Assembly: GCA_010645155.1 (NCBI GenBank)
Contig: JAAGOF010000042.1
Coordinates: forward strand, 209,122-273,121
Direction of reading: 5' to 3'
DNA: 64,000 nucleotides
Source of the DNA: Tigriopus japonicus
Lineage: Eukaryota; Arthropoda; Copepoda; Harpacticoida; Harpacticidae
Part shown: in pieces, positions 1-10,591 of the stretch
How positions within the stretch are numbered: position 1 is the first letter of the stretch
Layout of the letters: every line of letters begins with the position of its first letter
The notes under the pieces: model-generated
Seen by the model: the letters and a program-made list of their open reading frames with translations, nothing else
Databases searched by the model: none
Told to the model about the DNA's origin: nothing
Translations under genes and position numbers: made by a program

Positions 1-130
1 GAAAGTCATCTTCCCCGTTTAGCCTGAAGCGCATCAACATGAAACGAGAGCAAATCTTTCTTTTTTGGCATTTCAAAAAATATTGTATTTCGTTCGCATA
101 TCCTCATATGTTCCCCAACAATAGCCCCTT

Positions 131-3100
131 TCATTCATCCATTTGGGCGCCATCCCCTCCAGTGGCATCCTCACCCACAGGTGTCAAACTCATCTCATCG
201 AGCATCTCGGCCAAACTGATCTTGGGCACATCGCCACCCTCGGAATCGGTCTCGTCCACGGTCACTTTACGCATGTCTTTGTAGACGTTGACGTTGCGAC
301 GAAGATCAGGATCCTCTTCCAAATCCTCAAGGAACGTGCAATACTCCTCGTTTTGCGAGGCCGTGTCTTGATGGAGGCCTTCCATATGCTTGAGACGCCA
401 TTTGCGCTTCCGGTTTCGCAGCGATTTGTCGCCGAACACTTTCTTGACCAGGACCACATCCGGCAAGCGATCGGCGGGAATCTTCTCGAGGTACTTGTCG
501 TTCACGTTGCTATTCTTGAGGTCGAATCTGCGCAAAGCAAGTTAAAGAAGTTAATAATTATTCAGATGAAAAATGAGACATATAAGAAATGGTAAGAAAT
601 ACACTCAGGGTCATGGGATCAAGCCAGGGCTTTTATTGAACAGGATTGACAAACTTAACACGAGCAGTCGGAGCTTTTCTTGGGCTTCTTGCGTGTCTCC
701 GAGGTCACGGTGATTCTGGGACCGAGTGTGGACTCATCCACGTGTCCATCGATCTCATCACCGATTTGGTGATGCTTCTTCCACCGTTCGTTGTCCAAGA
801 TCTTTTGAATGAGTGCGTGAGCGGACTCTTCCACGTTGATATTGTCTTTGGCCGAAGCCTCGAAGTAGTCGACAAAGCCCCTTTGACGCACGAGTGTGTC
901 GATGGCCTCTTGGGAGATGTTGTCCGATCGGGGTTGATCCGATTTGTTGCCCACGAGCACCACGGGAATGGGTCGACCATCGGGTAACGAGACCTTGCTG
1001 TCCAGGTCTTGTTTCCATTTATTCACACAATGAAAGGATTCTGCTCTCGTGGTGTCGAAGAGGATGAAGGCGCCCACCGAGTCTCGATAGTAGACGCGGG
1101 TCATACTACTGAATCGTTCTTGGCCTGATCACGAAACAAGTGTTGGAGGAAGGGATGGATGGCAATGAGATTTGAGTTCAGACCTGTCTCTATACGGCAT
1201 TCTATTTTAAGGGGGTCAAAAGTTCTTAATCCAATCTTTTTGGTCAGTAATTAGCTATTTTTAGGTTTAAAGTTAAAAAGCGGCACATGAAACCAAAATT
1301 GCTCCATGAAGGTTTAAAATTAGCGGAAAAGTCTGTTTTATTTGGGAAAGTTTTCTAACCTACAATGGTTAGTATAGTTTTTAAGCTAATGAAACTATTG
1401 CGTTGATTTGCCGTTGGTTAGCGAAGAATTCCAAGCGTTATTGATGCTTTCAACTCGTTCAATCAATATGGAATCGCCTTCTTCTAAGTGGTTATATTAA
1501 ATGTTTTCATATCAAGATTTCTTAGAATACGTCGATCACATGTTTTGACCAAAAGAAAAAAAATAGAAGGAACCGAAAGTGAAGCTCTCTTGCGGTCAAT
1601 AACTTTGCTTGAGAATAAGCTCAATTTTGCTCTCGTGATATTAAAAAATAACCCTATTTCAAAAAGTCAAAAGTACTTGGGGTACTCACCGACGCCAAAT
1701 TGGGTCAATCATTTCAAATCTTTAACAAGTACGCCCAAGAATTTAAAAAAATTTCTGGCCCTAACTGAAGCCTATTTTCCCCCCCGGTTCATCATCAGGG
1801 ATGATGATGATGATTGAAGTCCAAATCTCATTGCCATCCTCCATTTCTTGCCTGCAATGTCCCAAAGTTGAAGTCTGATCACGGTGGAGTCATCCCAGGA
1901 AATCATTTTGAGCGCGAAATCCACGCCGATCGTGGCTCGATAATTCTCACTGAAGAAGTTGTGCACATAGCGCTTGATGAAGGACGTTTTGCCTGTGCCG
2001 AGCTCGCCAATCACCAAGATCTTGTATAGATACTCATTCTTGGCCCGTTTGACACTCCCATTGGCACTCAAAGGGGTGGGTTTGGCGGACGAGTCTTCTT
2101 CCATGTTGGATGGATTCATCAACCCTTTACTCACTCACTAATTAAGTAATGAAACACTGCCGCACACACGAAGTACAGCCTGAGATGAGGAGCAATCACG
2201 AATCACGAGGTGTAGTGATGTATTTTGGGGGATGCGTTTTTATCTTTGAGCGATGCCGGTGATTGAATTGCGATGACTGAGAACGAGGACTGAGTCCGAC
2301 CGTCGATTTATTTATCTATCTGTTTCAGTATCTTATGGTGTATTTGTAGGTAGGAGTCTCGTGTAATCTTTCTGTTCCAGTTTGGCTCCTGATAGTTGGT
2401 GTTGGTGGTGGTTTTGGATGCTGATAACAAGATCGACGATTTGAAACGACTAAATCTCACGGACGTTTTTGTCTTGGAAGAAGACTACAAGCACCACTGA
2501 GCAACTGTGTTCATGTACCTTCTTCTATCTTTCAGTGGAGATAACTATTGACAACCATTTACGATCATCTGAGAACGGCTCGATTTGGGCTCTGATGTTT
2601 GTGGGTCAGCCAGAAAATAACTCACTCTCTCTCTCTCTCTTCACCTTGGTGTGATATTATGAGTGCCAAATCGTGTTCCCTTCTCAAAAATGAGCTCCTT
2701 GATGAATGACTGACCAAGGCATGTTATCAATGAAACATGTGGGTGAAAGAGATAAAGGGGATCTTCATCATCCGTGTGTGAGAGCTGAACATTGTTTTTT
2801 CACATCGACCCAAAATATCATCAAAGATCATCAACTAAGCTATATTGATGGGGTGAATGCACAGGGTTGTTCCTAATTAAGGGCCAAACTGAACACCAAC
2901 AAGTACTCATGTTACAAAATTTCACGATTTTAGTGTACCAATACCAATGAAGAAAGATGAAATGCGGAAAAAAGTTGGTATTTTGAATCGAATTGCAAGG
3001 CTAAATTTTGCGTGGTATGCCTCAGATGAAAACAACAAAACGTTTGGCAAACATTGGCACTTTTCGTGTTATTGAGACAACAAATTACAATCGTTTTTTC

Positions 3101-6100
3101 CATTTTCCAAACATCTAAGTAATAGGTTAAAGGACTCTCCAGTTCAGAAGTAACTTTTATTATCCTTGTTCAAAGGAAAAACTTTTAAAAGGAAAAAGGG
3201 ATACTCCTAACTCCAACTCATTACTAACCTGGGAAAAAGCCTGCCTTTGGGATAAATGGATGAGACTGGTCAACACTTTGAACAAACATCTATTATGTGA
3301 ATCAATGAATTTCTCACCCCATGACTGCGTCGCCAATTTGAAGCAAGTGTCCCAGATGACTTCGACAATGGACGGTGTCATCATTGATCCCGAGTTCAGA
3401 GGATTTCGTCACCCACACATCAGCCAAAAGATGCTACGAGGAAACAAGTTCGAAATTAAAAACTAGTACACGTTAATTATCACTAGTAAATGTAAGCCCA
3501 TTGATTGATTGTTCTAATTACCTTCTTGGAGACTTGTCCTTGTCCGCTGAATTTGCGTCTCTCGTGCTCCCGAATGATTTCTACATTGATCACCGTGTAC
3601 TCGACCAGATTTCGCGGCCGAATCAAACTGGCGAATGGGTTCTTAAAGTAACTGGTTGCGTTCATTTCGGCAACTAAGATGGAAGGAAAATCGTTTGTTA
3701 TCAGAAATGTCCTTTTGGGCTTTTCATACACCAATAACTCTAAGCTCACATTGACCGGTGTTGGGATCGATGAGATGAAGGAGATGCGAGACCTTGTAGA
3801 CCACGCAAATCTGCCCGATTCCGCCCAAGGAATGGGCCAAACTTTGAGGCAGACACACGATGTTGTCCTTGCAAATGGGCACCACTTCCACGCACGTGGT
3901 GTACTTGTAGTTGTAGATGTTGCTTTTGGCATCATGAGAAATGAGCTTTTTGGCCGATTGGCTGCGAATGGGAATCATACTCGAGAGGAATTCGGTCAGT
4001 TTTCGGGCACTCGATTCCGTCGAGAAGAAAAAGTCCAGGCCATCTAACATTGAAAAAAAAAAATGTCATTGCCTTAGGCAGCTCTAAGAAAAACAAAGTA
4101 AAACACGGTCCCTTTTGTTGGAATGGAATCAAATAGATAATGATGGTTAAAAACCAAAACAGGTATAAAATTAGCTTAGATTCGGCTCAGACTTGCCTGT
4201 GGCAAAATTTAAACGCGACTTGCACCAAACTGTTAACTTAATCAAACTGTTAACTGTGTGTTAACTTGTGACCTTATCGGAATTTTTACTTTCTACTTTT
4301 TTATAGTAAAAACTGAATCTTGATTAGCTTCACTCTCATTAATTTATAACAACTCACGTCTAAAACACCAAGCCAAAAAGAAGAACCGGCCTGATGAACT
4401 TTTTTTTTTGGCTGGGTTTGTATTACCTGGACTGGCTTTAATTCCGGAGCAATCTCGGGTGGCATCGTACTTCATGAGAAGCTGCTCCAAATAGTAAAGG
4501 GTTTTCTTCTGATCGCTTTTTTGACGAAGTTGAACCTACAGAGAGAAACGGGAGAAAATGAGCATTCTCTTTCTCAGTCAGGTCCATTCTCCCAAAATTT
4601 GTATGAAGGAAAACGGCTCTAAATTGGAGGTCTGTCGCTTCAATGACCCATGGCCATTTATTCCGTTAAAGTTGTAATGGATGATCATTCCAGCGGATGG
4701 ACACATATTTCATCTAAAATTACTCTCAGTTCTCGGGACCCTCGTTTTGCGTTGCCAACTAACCCCTCTCATTGTACCATTAGCAAGCCTCGAGAAAGCC
4801 CAATAGCGTGATCTCTCTCTCTCTCTCTCTCTCTTTATCTCGGTGGTTTTTCGTTTCGACGAGAAATACCTTCATTTCATGTAAAGGGGAGGAAAAGAGA
4901 GACGTTCAACTTACACTTGAGTTCCACGTGTCCTTGGCCTCGACTCGTCGACAATCGTCGCACATTTGGAAGTGGATCACGTACTCGACCACGAAACTTT
5001 GTTGCAGGATCGTGCCACCGTCAATCTCGCCTTGGATCGTTAACTTGATCTAAGGAACCCAAACGAAACAAAATCAGTCGAAAAGGCCAAATCCAAACGA
5101 TAATTCATCTCTCAGTTGGAATCGGGTTTAGATTGACATCTAACTCATGATTGCGAGTGAAAGGAAAATATCTAATTAAGCCGGGCCATTGTCCATCGCC
5201 CAGCCAATCAGGGTCTAAAAGGGTTTCTAATTAACGATCGAATCCGATTTTTCGATCGCACTTTTCCGTCACCGCTCCCTTTCTACTGGCCGAAGTAAAC
5301 TAAGTCAACCGGTGACCCAATCTATGAGCGTTAGAGGCGGTGATCGGACTGACCTTGAGTCTTTTGGAGTGGGGTTCGGTCCAGATGAAGCTGGCGTCCA
5401 CCAATCGGACTTTGGCCAAGTTCTTGATCTTTTTCAGACACAAGGCCATGAGTTCGCGAGATTCGAGTCCGGCCACCACCCACTGATTGGGCGGGTTCAG
5501 ATAGCGCTCGCAAAACTTGCAAAACTGCAAAATGATGGACTTGGGAATGTCGGCCGACAGATCCACTTGCGTTCGCAAACATTGCACGCACGTCGAGCTC
5601 GGATTGGGCAAAATGGGCACGCCGCATTGACAACACAAACTAAAACAAAGCGAGAATAACTAATAATAGCCGTACCATCGATCTGGTTGAAGAAGCTCGA
5701 AGCCAACCATTCTCTCGCTAGTCAGGGTTAAAGGTAGTCAAAATGGGTCGCTCAGCTTGGCGAACTAATGCTTTTTTTGAGAGTAATTTTAAGCCTACGC
5801 AATACTAGATTCCGCTAAAAATCGTTTTTAAACATCAGACCAAATACTACCGCCCTGCCAAATGACATGATTTTATTAGAGAAACCGGACCATTTAGTCT
5901 TTTTAAGTCAGTGAGTGTGTGTGTGTGTCTGTCATGATAAACTATCTCGGTCATGCTCCTTGAGTAAATAAACTGTAGATCGCAACCAAATATAACCACC
6001 GAGCAAATTCAAGCATTACGGAAGTTAGCGAACCCATGGATTATTGACTTCACTAAAGTTTTGATCGCGCGACGTACATTTTGTGCTGTTCGGGTCCCGT

Positions 6101-6127
6101 GGGCGTCACACTAGGCAAATATTCCAT
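131..6127 (-). CDS. NMD3: NMD3, 60S ribosomal subunit nuclear export adaptor (8 exons)
   Basis: NMD3 binds nascent 60S subunits in the nucleus and recruits CRM1/exportin-1 for export. Exons read from the start are 6078-6127, 5354-5639, 4915-5049, 4427-4535, 3750-4043, 3522-3673, 3318-3433 and 131-527. All junctions are GT-AG and reading phases agree, giving 512 residues (human is about 500). The first exon supplies MEYLPSV, resembling the vertebrate start. Zinc-ribbon cysteine pairs are visible at C19/C22, C34/C37, C57/C60 and C142/C145, followed by the conserved TEPHSKRLK block and the VPICKDN segment. The C-terminus has the family's NVNDKYLEKIPADRLPDVVL and ISLAEMLDEM stretches, the latter lying in the region known to carry the leucine-rich export signal. 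The last intron (528-3317) contains the Rab32 gene. Family identity is very secure; exact exon edges come from reading splice sites by eye. Confidence 0.95.
632..637 (-). terminator. Poly(A) signal of the nested Rab32 gene
   Basis: AATAAA on the minus strand begins 18 bases past the Rab32 stop codon and about 100 bases before the last NMD3 exon. Its position inside the NMD3 intron means full NMD3 transcription must read through it. Confidence 0.6.
655..2119 (-). CDS. Rab32: Rab32/Rab38-family small GTPase (2 exons), nested in an NMD3 intron
   Basis: Rab32-group GTPases direct traffic to lysosome-related organelles and mitochondria-associated membranes. Exons are 1852-2119 and 655-1124, giving 245 residues. 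The P-loop is GELGTGKT (38-45), switch I has YRATIGVDFA (T63), and switch II reads WDIAGQERF (86-94), where the Ile in place of the usual Thr marks the Rab32/38 group. NKSD (149-152) and SAK (180-182) complete the nucleotide pocket, and the tail ends CSC, a geranylgeranylation motif. The intron interrupts the Gly90 codon and begins GC rather than GT (AG|GCAAG). I chose the ATG at 2119; a second in-frame ATG lies at 2104, and the coding frame is open to 2134 without an earlier ATG. The gene lies wholly inside NMD3 intron 7 on the same strand and has its own poly(A) signal. Confidence 0.93.
1125..1851 (-). other. GC-AG intron of Rab32 with inverted-repeat ends
   Basis: This 727-base intron starts GCAAGA and ends TGATCAG. 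An 18-base sequence (GGATGGCAATGAGATTTG) lies at 1157-1174 on the plus strand, and its exact reverse complement lies at 1822-1839, so both intron ends carry the same sequence in inverted orientation, 12-33 bases from the splice sites. Weaker similarity continues for about ten bases beyond. The intron was placed by joining the two halves of the conserved WDIAGQERF motif. Confidence 0.75.
2135..3317. other. Upstream region of Rab32 within NMD3 intron 7
   Basis: No coding potential is seen. The segment must contain the Rab32 promoter and any 5' untranslated exon, but I could not pick out a convincing TATA box or initiator. A short CT-dinucleotide run lies near 2625-2642. Confidence 0.5.
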
Positions 6128-9100
6128 GGCGAGCCAGATGCAAAAACTAACAACCCGAGGGGCGGGCCACGACTTCTATTTCCACGGATCCAGGCAGACT
6201 GAACCTTGTTTCGTTCCCCACGTGTTCCTTCCTTCCTTCCTCGTTAACTTCGAACGTGCTCGACTGGGCAGCTGCCTTGAAGGCTTTTGTTGACATCGAT
6301 GACGATGGACGTACCTACTGACTGACTGGCCTCACTGGCCTGGCCGACCCAGCTGTTCTCAGGAAAACACTCTTGCTTCCAAATGAGGCCAAACTCACTT
6401 ACGATTCGAAAGCAAGATTAATTTTTTGTTAGAAAATCTAAAAAAAACACAATAAAAACAAAAATAAATAAAAAATCATGTCCTTTGTTACGCTGCAAAT
6501 TGGTAACTTTGAGCTTCAGTTTCAATTTTGAATTAAAAACTAACCCTGAATTAAGTACGAGTGGCGAGATTCCAGTTTTGTTATGATGGGCGTTGAAAAC
6601 TCGCCCCAGTTGTCTTGGATCAGGCTCAAATCATCAACCGTCCCACGGGGTTGGCACGCCCCCGACCACTCTGGATCTCAGGCCGCGTCTTTCCGTCTAT
6701 TGAGTTGCGTGATATAATTCGCGTTAGACTTTTTCGAACTCTTTCCTTTGAAAGATTCATTTCCGTCACCACCTGTTTGGGGCCGCCATTCGCCCGAGGT
6801 GGAGACCCTCCGGCCTATTCAGCCAAAGAGCCGAAGCCCTTGTCAGGAATAATGAACGGTTTGAAAGCTAGCTGAAAAGTCACGGAGTTGAGCCCTTTCT
6901 CCATTCAGCTGAACTGTTCGACCGTCACGTTTGCCCCAAAGGGCCGGCTGGTCCGACTTGAAAAGTGGTTCAAAACAGTGGATGGAAAGAGCCCTTTGGC
7001 TGATCCGATCCGGCAATCTCGGCCGTGGGTGCGTCATTTAGGCTTAGTGTCGACTCTTGAATGACCAAAACTGGAAAAACTTGCGCCAAAGAAGGTTACT
7101 CAAGGTCCGTAGAATCGAAGACTTTGGTCTCGAAAAGTTTGATCTGAAACTTTCAACGGACTGTTGTTGTGAATGGATTGATAGCCTCAGCTCAGACACC
7201 TTAGAAATAATGCGGGAAAATGAAAAGGGAATAAGATATCTTTAAATCCATCGGATCTACCCCCAAAGACTGAATGGTTTTAAGCTGAAACAAACCGGGA
7301 AGGTTTACTACTATGCCTATTTACTACGTTCCGGAATTTCCGTCACGATGACCCATCTCCTAACCTTATTGGGTTGGCACTATGGCTTCGATGATTTGGC
7401 CACGACACCAATCTTTTTGAACGTGGGATGGGCGAGAGTGCCTCGTGTGTGCGTCGGTTGCTTGTCCATCTGGGTGCTTCATCATTTCTTCTCGTTCTTC
7501 TGGTCTCTCTCTGCCTTTCTCGGTGGATGGAACAAAAAGACAAAAAGACAGCGACGAGATCGGCTCGAAAAAGCGAAGAACAAGGTTGCTGCTTTTGGTG
7601 CTGTTTGGCTTGGATCAGCCTTCGCTTCGGTGGTCTTTCCTTGTGGGGACTCTTTTGAAGGCTGCCCAGCCCTCGAGCGATTGAGTGATGTCACTGCCAA
7701 CTGACCCTCGTTCTTCGCCCTGATTCAGTTCCGCTCTCTCTCTCGTTCTCTTTCCTTTTTGTCCTCGAACTAGCCCAAGGGCCTTTCAGAAACGCCCCCC
7801 TGGCCCCTGGCTGAGGCTTGACTGAACCGCCCCAGTTTAGGGCATGGAGCTAGGTTTCGTCTTTTGACCATTAACCTCGGCTATTGCCGGACGATTAGCG
7901 GGTCTGCCACGCCCATGAATGTGGGCGGTGCCCGGGACTTGAGTGTCACAGCGGTTGGGTTGAATGGGAACTTTGCGTAATAATGACTAAATATTAAATA
8001 TTAGCATTCGATTCGTGAGTGAAGTGCTTCCGCTTTTTTGGTGCCGTGCCGTGCTTTTTTTGGAGTTACATTAGTTGGCGGTGGACACACCCACTTCCGG
8101 CGTTTTTGCGGGTGCGTGACACACCGATCAGGATTGAGTGAGTGAAAGAGTGATCATGAATCATTGGACCACACCCATTCGGAGAGTGACCTCGCCCTCC
8201 TCGGATCGCTCTGCCCGAGGTGGAAATGGTGGAAATGGGAGTGGCACAGCTCGTCTCCAAACAGCCGAACAATATCCATACAAACAGGTCAGGCTCGAAA
8301 TCAAGAGGCCATGTTTTAGGAACTCTAAATACTTCTTTGTGTTAAGATTGACCTCAACCAAAACTATGATACTGCTCAAACTTCCAATGCTTTCATTTTA
8401 TCAAATTTAACAAAGGCTGACGGACCAAATGTAGAAAAACAAATCTTGGAGTACTGAGGCTAAAAAAAATGAGTTTCTTGGCATATAAGATTCAAACTTT
8501 TAGCGGAGTATGTATGAAAGAAAAAATGAACTGATTTTGAGACATTGAAATGGAAACGAGAATTTGAATCAATGTCTACATTGGCTGAAAAGTTGAATAT
8601 TTAGTCTATATTTTCTGTCCTTCCGTAACCTAGGGTAATCGGATGTGACCCGTGTAGTTTGACCTGATTAGAGTGTAATGGCGAGTGAAACAACGCTTAT
8701 GTACCGATTCTTACATTTAACCTCAACAGATAATCTTCCGCGTTTAATATGCTCATCTTAAAAGGTCCCATATGTAACTAATGGAACACCATTAACAAAT
8801 TAGTGACGTCAAATTTTGTCCAATTGAACGAACAAAGAAGAATTAACTTGATTGTAAGGACGGTTTTCAATTTCAGTTTGATACATATGCTTGTAGATGT
8901 TTAAGGGTTCCAGCTGAAGCTTTCTCGTTCCCACGTTCGTTGGAACTCAAGTTTTATTAGTCCCACACTTGTATGTGTACATAGTTGGCTGGCCTTGGGT
9001 CATCTTTTAACACCTGTACATGTCATTTAAGAGTGAAATTGTTTCTCGCTTCTCTCTAACTAGTCAATATAGCATTTGGGGTGGTATGCTCAGCAGTGCT

Positions 9101-9136
9101 CTAATAAGTAATGCTATTACGTGGTTGTCTTTTGTA
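6128..9136. other. Intergenic region upstream of NMD3
   Basis: Short open frames here lack codon bias, splice signals or recognisable motifs on either strand. The first part should hold the NMD3 promoter. Otherwise I see nothing identifiable apart from low-complexity CT and A/T tracts. Confidence 0.5.
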
Positions 9137-9600
9137 GAGCACTATAATAACAGAGTACAGTCATAAAGTGCGCCATCTAGTGGATTTCATGCGGCAACAG
9201 CCCGCCGTTCCCATGATACTCACATTTTTGAAGATTGCGACGGTCATTCATCAGTTTTGGACAAACTAAAGTGCCTAAAATGTTGATGGCCGAACTCCAA
9301 ATGATACCTTAGTGTTTTTCTGATGAATTTTGACATATATCATGCTTAAATCACCTTTATAATAGTCAGATTTCCATGCCATTTTGAAAGGGATTTCACT
9401 AATAATTTCAACCAAAAACCACCACAGGTCCATTAACAATACTCAGTCAACATTTGAGGCACTTTAGTTTGTCCATAACTGATGAATGACAGTTGCAATC
9501 TTCAAAAATATGTGTATCATGGGAACGGCGAGCTGTTGCCGCATGAAATCCACTAGATGGCGCACTTTATGACTGTACTCGTGCTCTTATTATAGTGCTC
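9137..9600. mobile_element. Fold-back MITE with about 150-bp terminal inverted repeats and TA target duplication
   Basis: The left arm begins GAGCACTATAATAA at 9137 and the right arm ends with its reverse complement at 9600. The arms stay near-identical for roughly 150 bases, including the shared block AGTGCGCCATCTAGTGGATT, around a unique centre of about 160 bases. TA lies immediately outside both ends (9135-9136 and 9601-9602), as expected for Tc1/mariner-type insertion. There is no transposase frame, so the element is non-autonomous. Confidence 0.85.
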
Positions 9601-9602
9601 TA

Positions 9603-10591
9603 GTCTTTTGGTTTGAGGGGACCCAATCTTCATAGAGCCCTTGTGCGTGCATGTCGGAGTCTCATTGGCTTAGGCGCCCTTTTTTTGGTGAGGGGGGGGG
9701 CATATAATGGCCTTCTTTTGTGCCTTGTTTCCCTTGGCGTCGATCTACGACTCTAAACAGATGGTTTTCTGAGCCAACCAAATCCGCTCTCGTCACCCAC
9801 ACATTCTCAACCGACCAGCAACCCATTAGGTAGATCAGTTGGAAAGACAACCTCATAGACAAACAGACTGGTTAGGAACGTCTTGAGTGGTCTTATGCAT
9901 GCAAGGTGGATGAATACGTGCATGTGCACTATTCACTTATCACGGAATTAGGTGAACAGAGCCTGGAATTTGATGTTGGCTTTCTACAGGAATTTCGAGC
10001 GAAAAAGAAAGAGAGCCTGCAATATCTGGTTTTTTTTGTCCTTCGGCTGTGTTAAAATGACGATCGATGGTCGACTGTCTACATACAATCTGTCACTTTG
10101 GAGCAACTTGTAGGCAAAGTCCAATTTGTGTCGCAGCTTCTAAGAAAATAAAGAGTTGATAGAAGGCAACCCGTAATTCTTTTATAGGTTGTCCAGTTCA
10201 TGGCATTGATGTAGATACTTAATCGTTGAGTAAAATCTAAAAAATTGCAAGCCCATATTTTCCCCTTAGTTTCACTTTGTTGCCCCAGCTATTAAACGAA
10301 CAGAAAACTAAGCTCTCGTATTATATTCTGAAGCTTCGTTTTTGTTCTCGAAAAAAAAAACTAATGCGCGGGATTTAATATCGAACAAAGAATATACTTG
10401 AGACCAAGAAAAAGGGAATGGAGTTTGTGTCCAATTGTAAGGCGGTATAAATAATCCTAGCTTTTACACTGAATGGGCACGCTTTGCCCATTCGAAAGCC
10501 ACAAACAAGCCTTTGGCGTTCTAAAAGATACAGCCTGATTAAGAAATTAACAACATCATTTGAGGTGATTTTACTGAAGACTGATAATATT
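9603..10591. other. Intergenic spacer downstream of DNAAF11
   Basis: No gene is recognised. The right end would contain the DNAAF11 3' untranslated region, but I see no canonical AATAAA on the minus strand close to the stop codon. Confidence 0.45.

Noticed and set aside
143..595. Plus-strand open frame of 150 codons
   Set aside because: It is the antisense shadow of the last NMD3 exon, whose minus-strand frame has clear family motifs.
7348..7704. Plus-strand open frame of 118 codons with hydrophobic stretches
   Set aside because: Three overlapping frames are open in the same GC-richer patch, none has a known motif, and no splice partners are seen.
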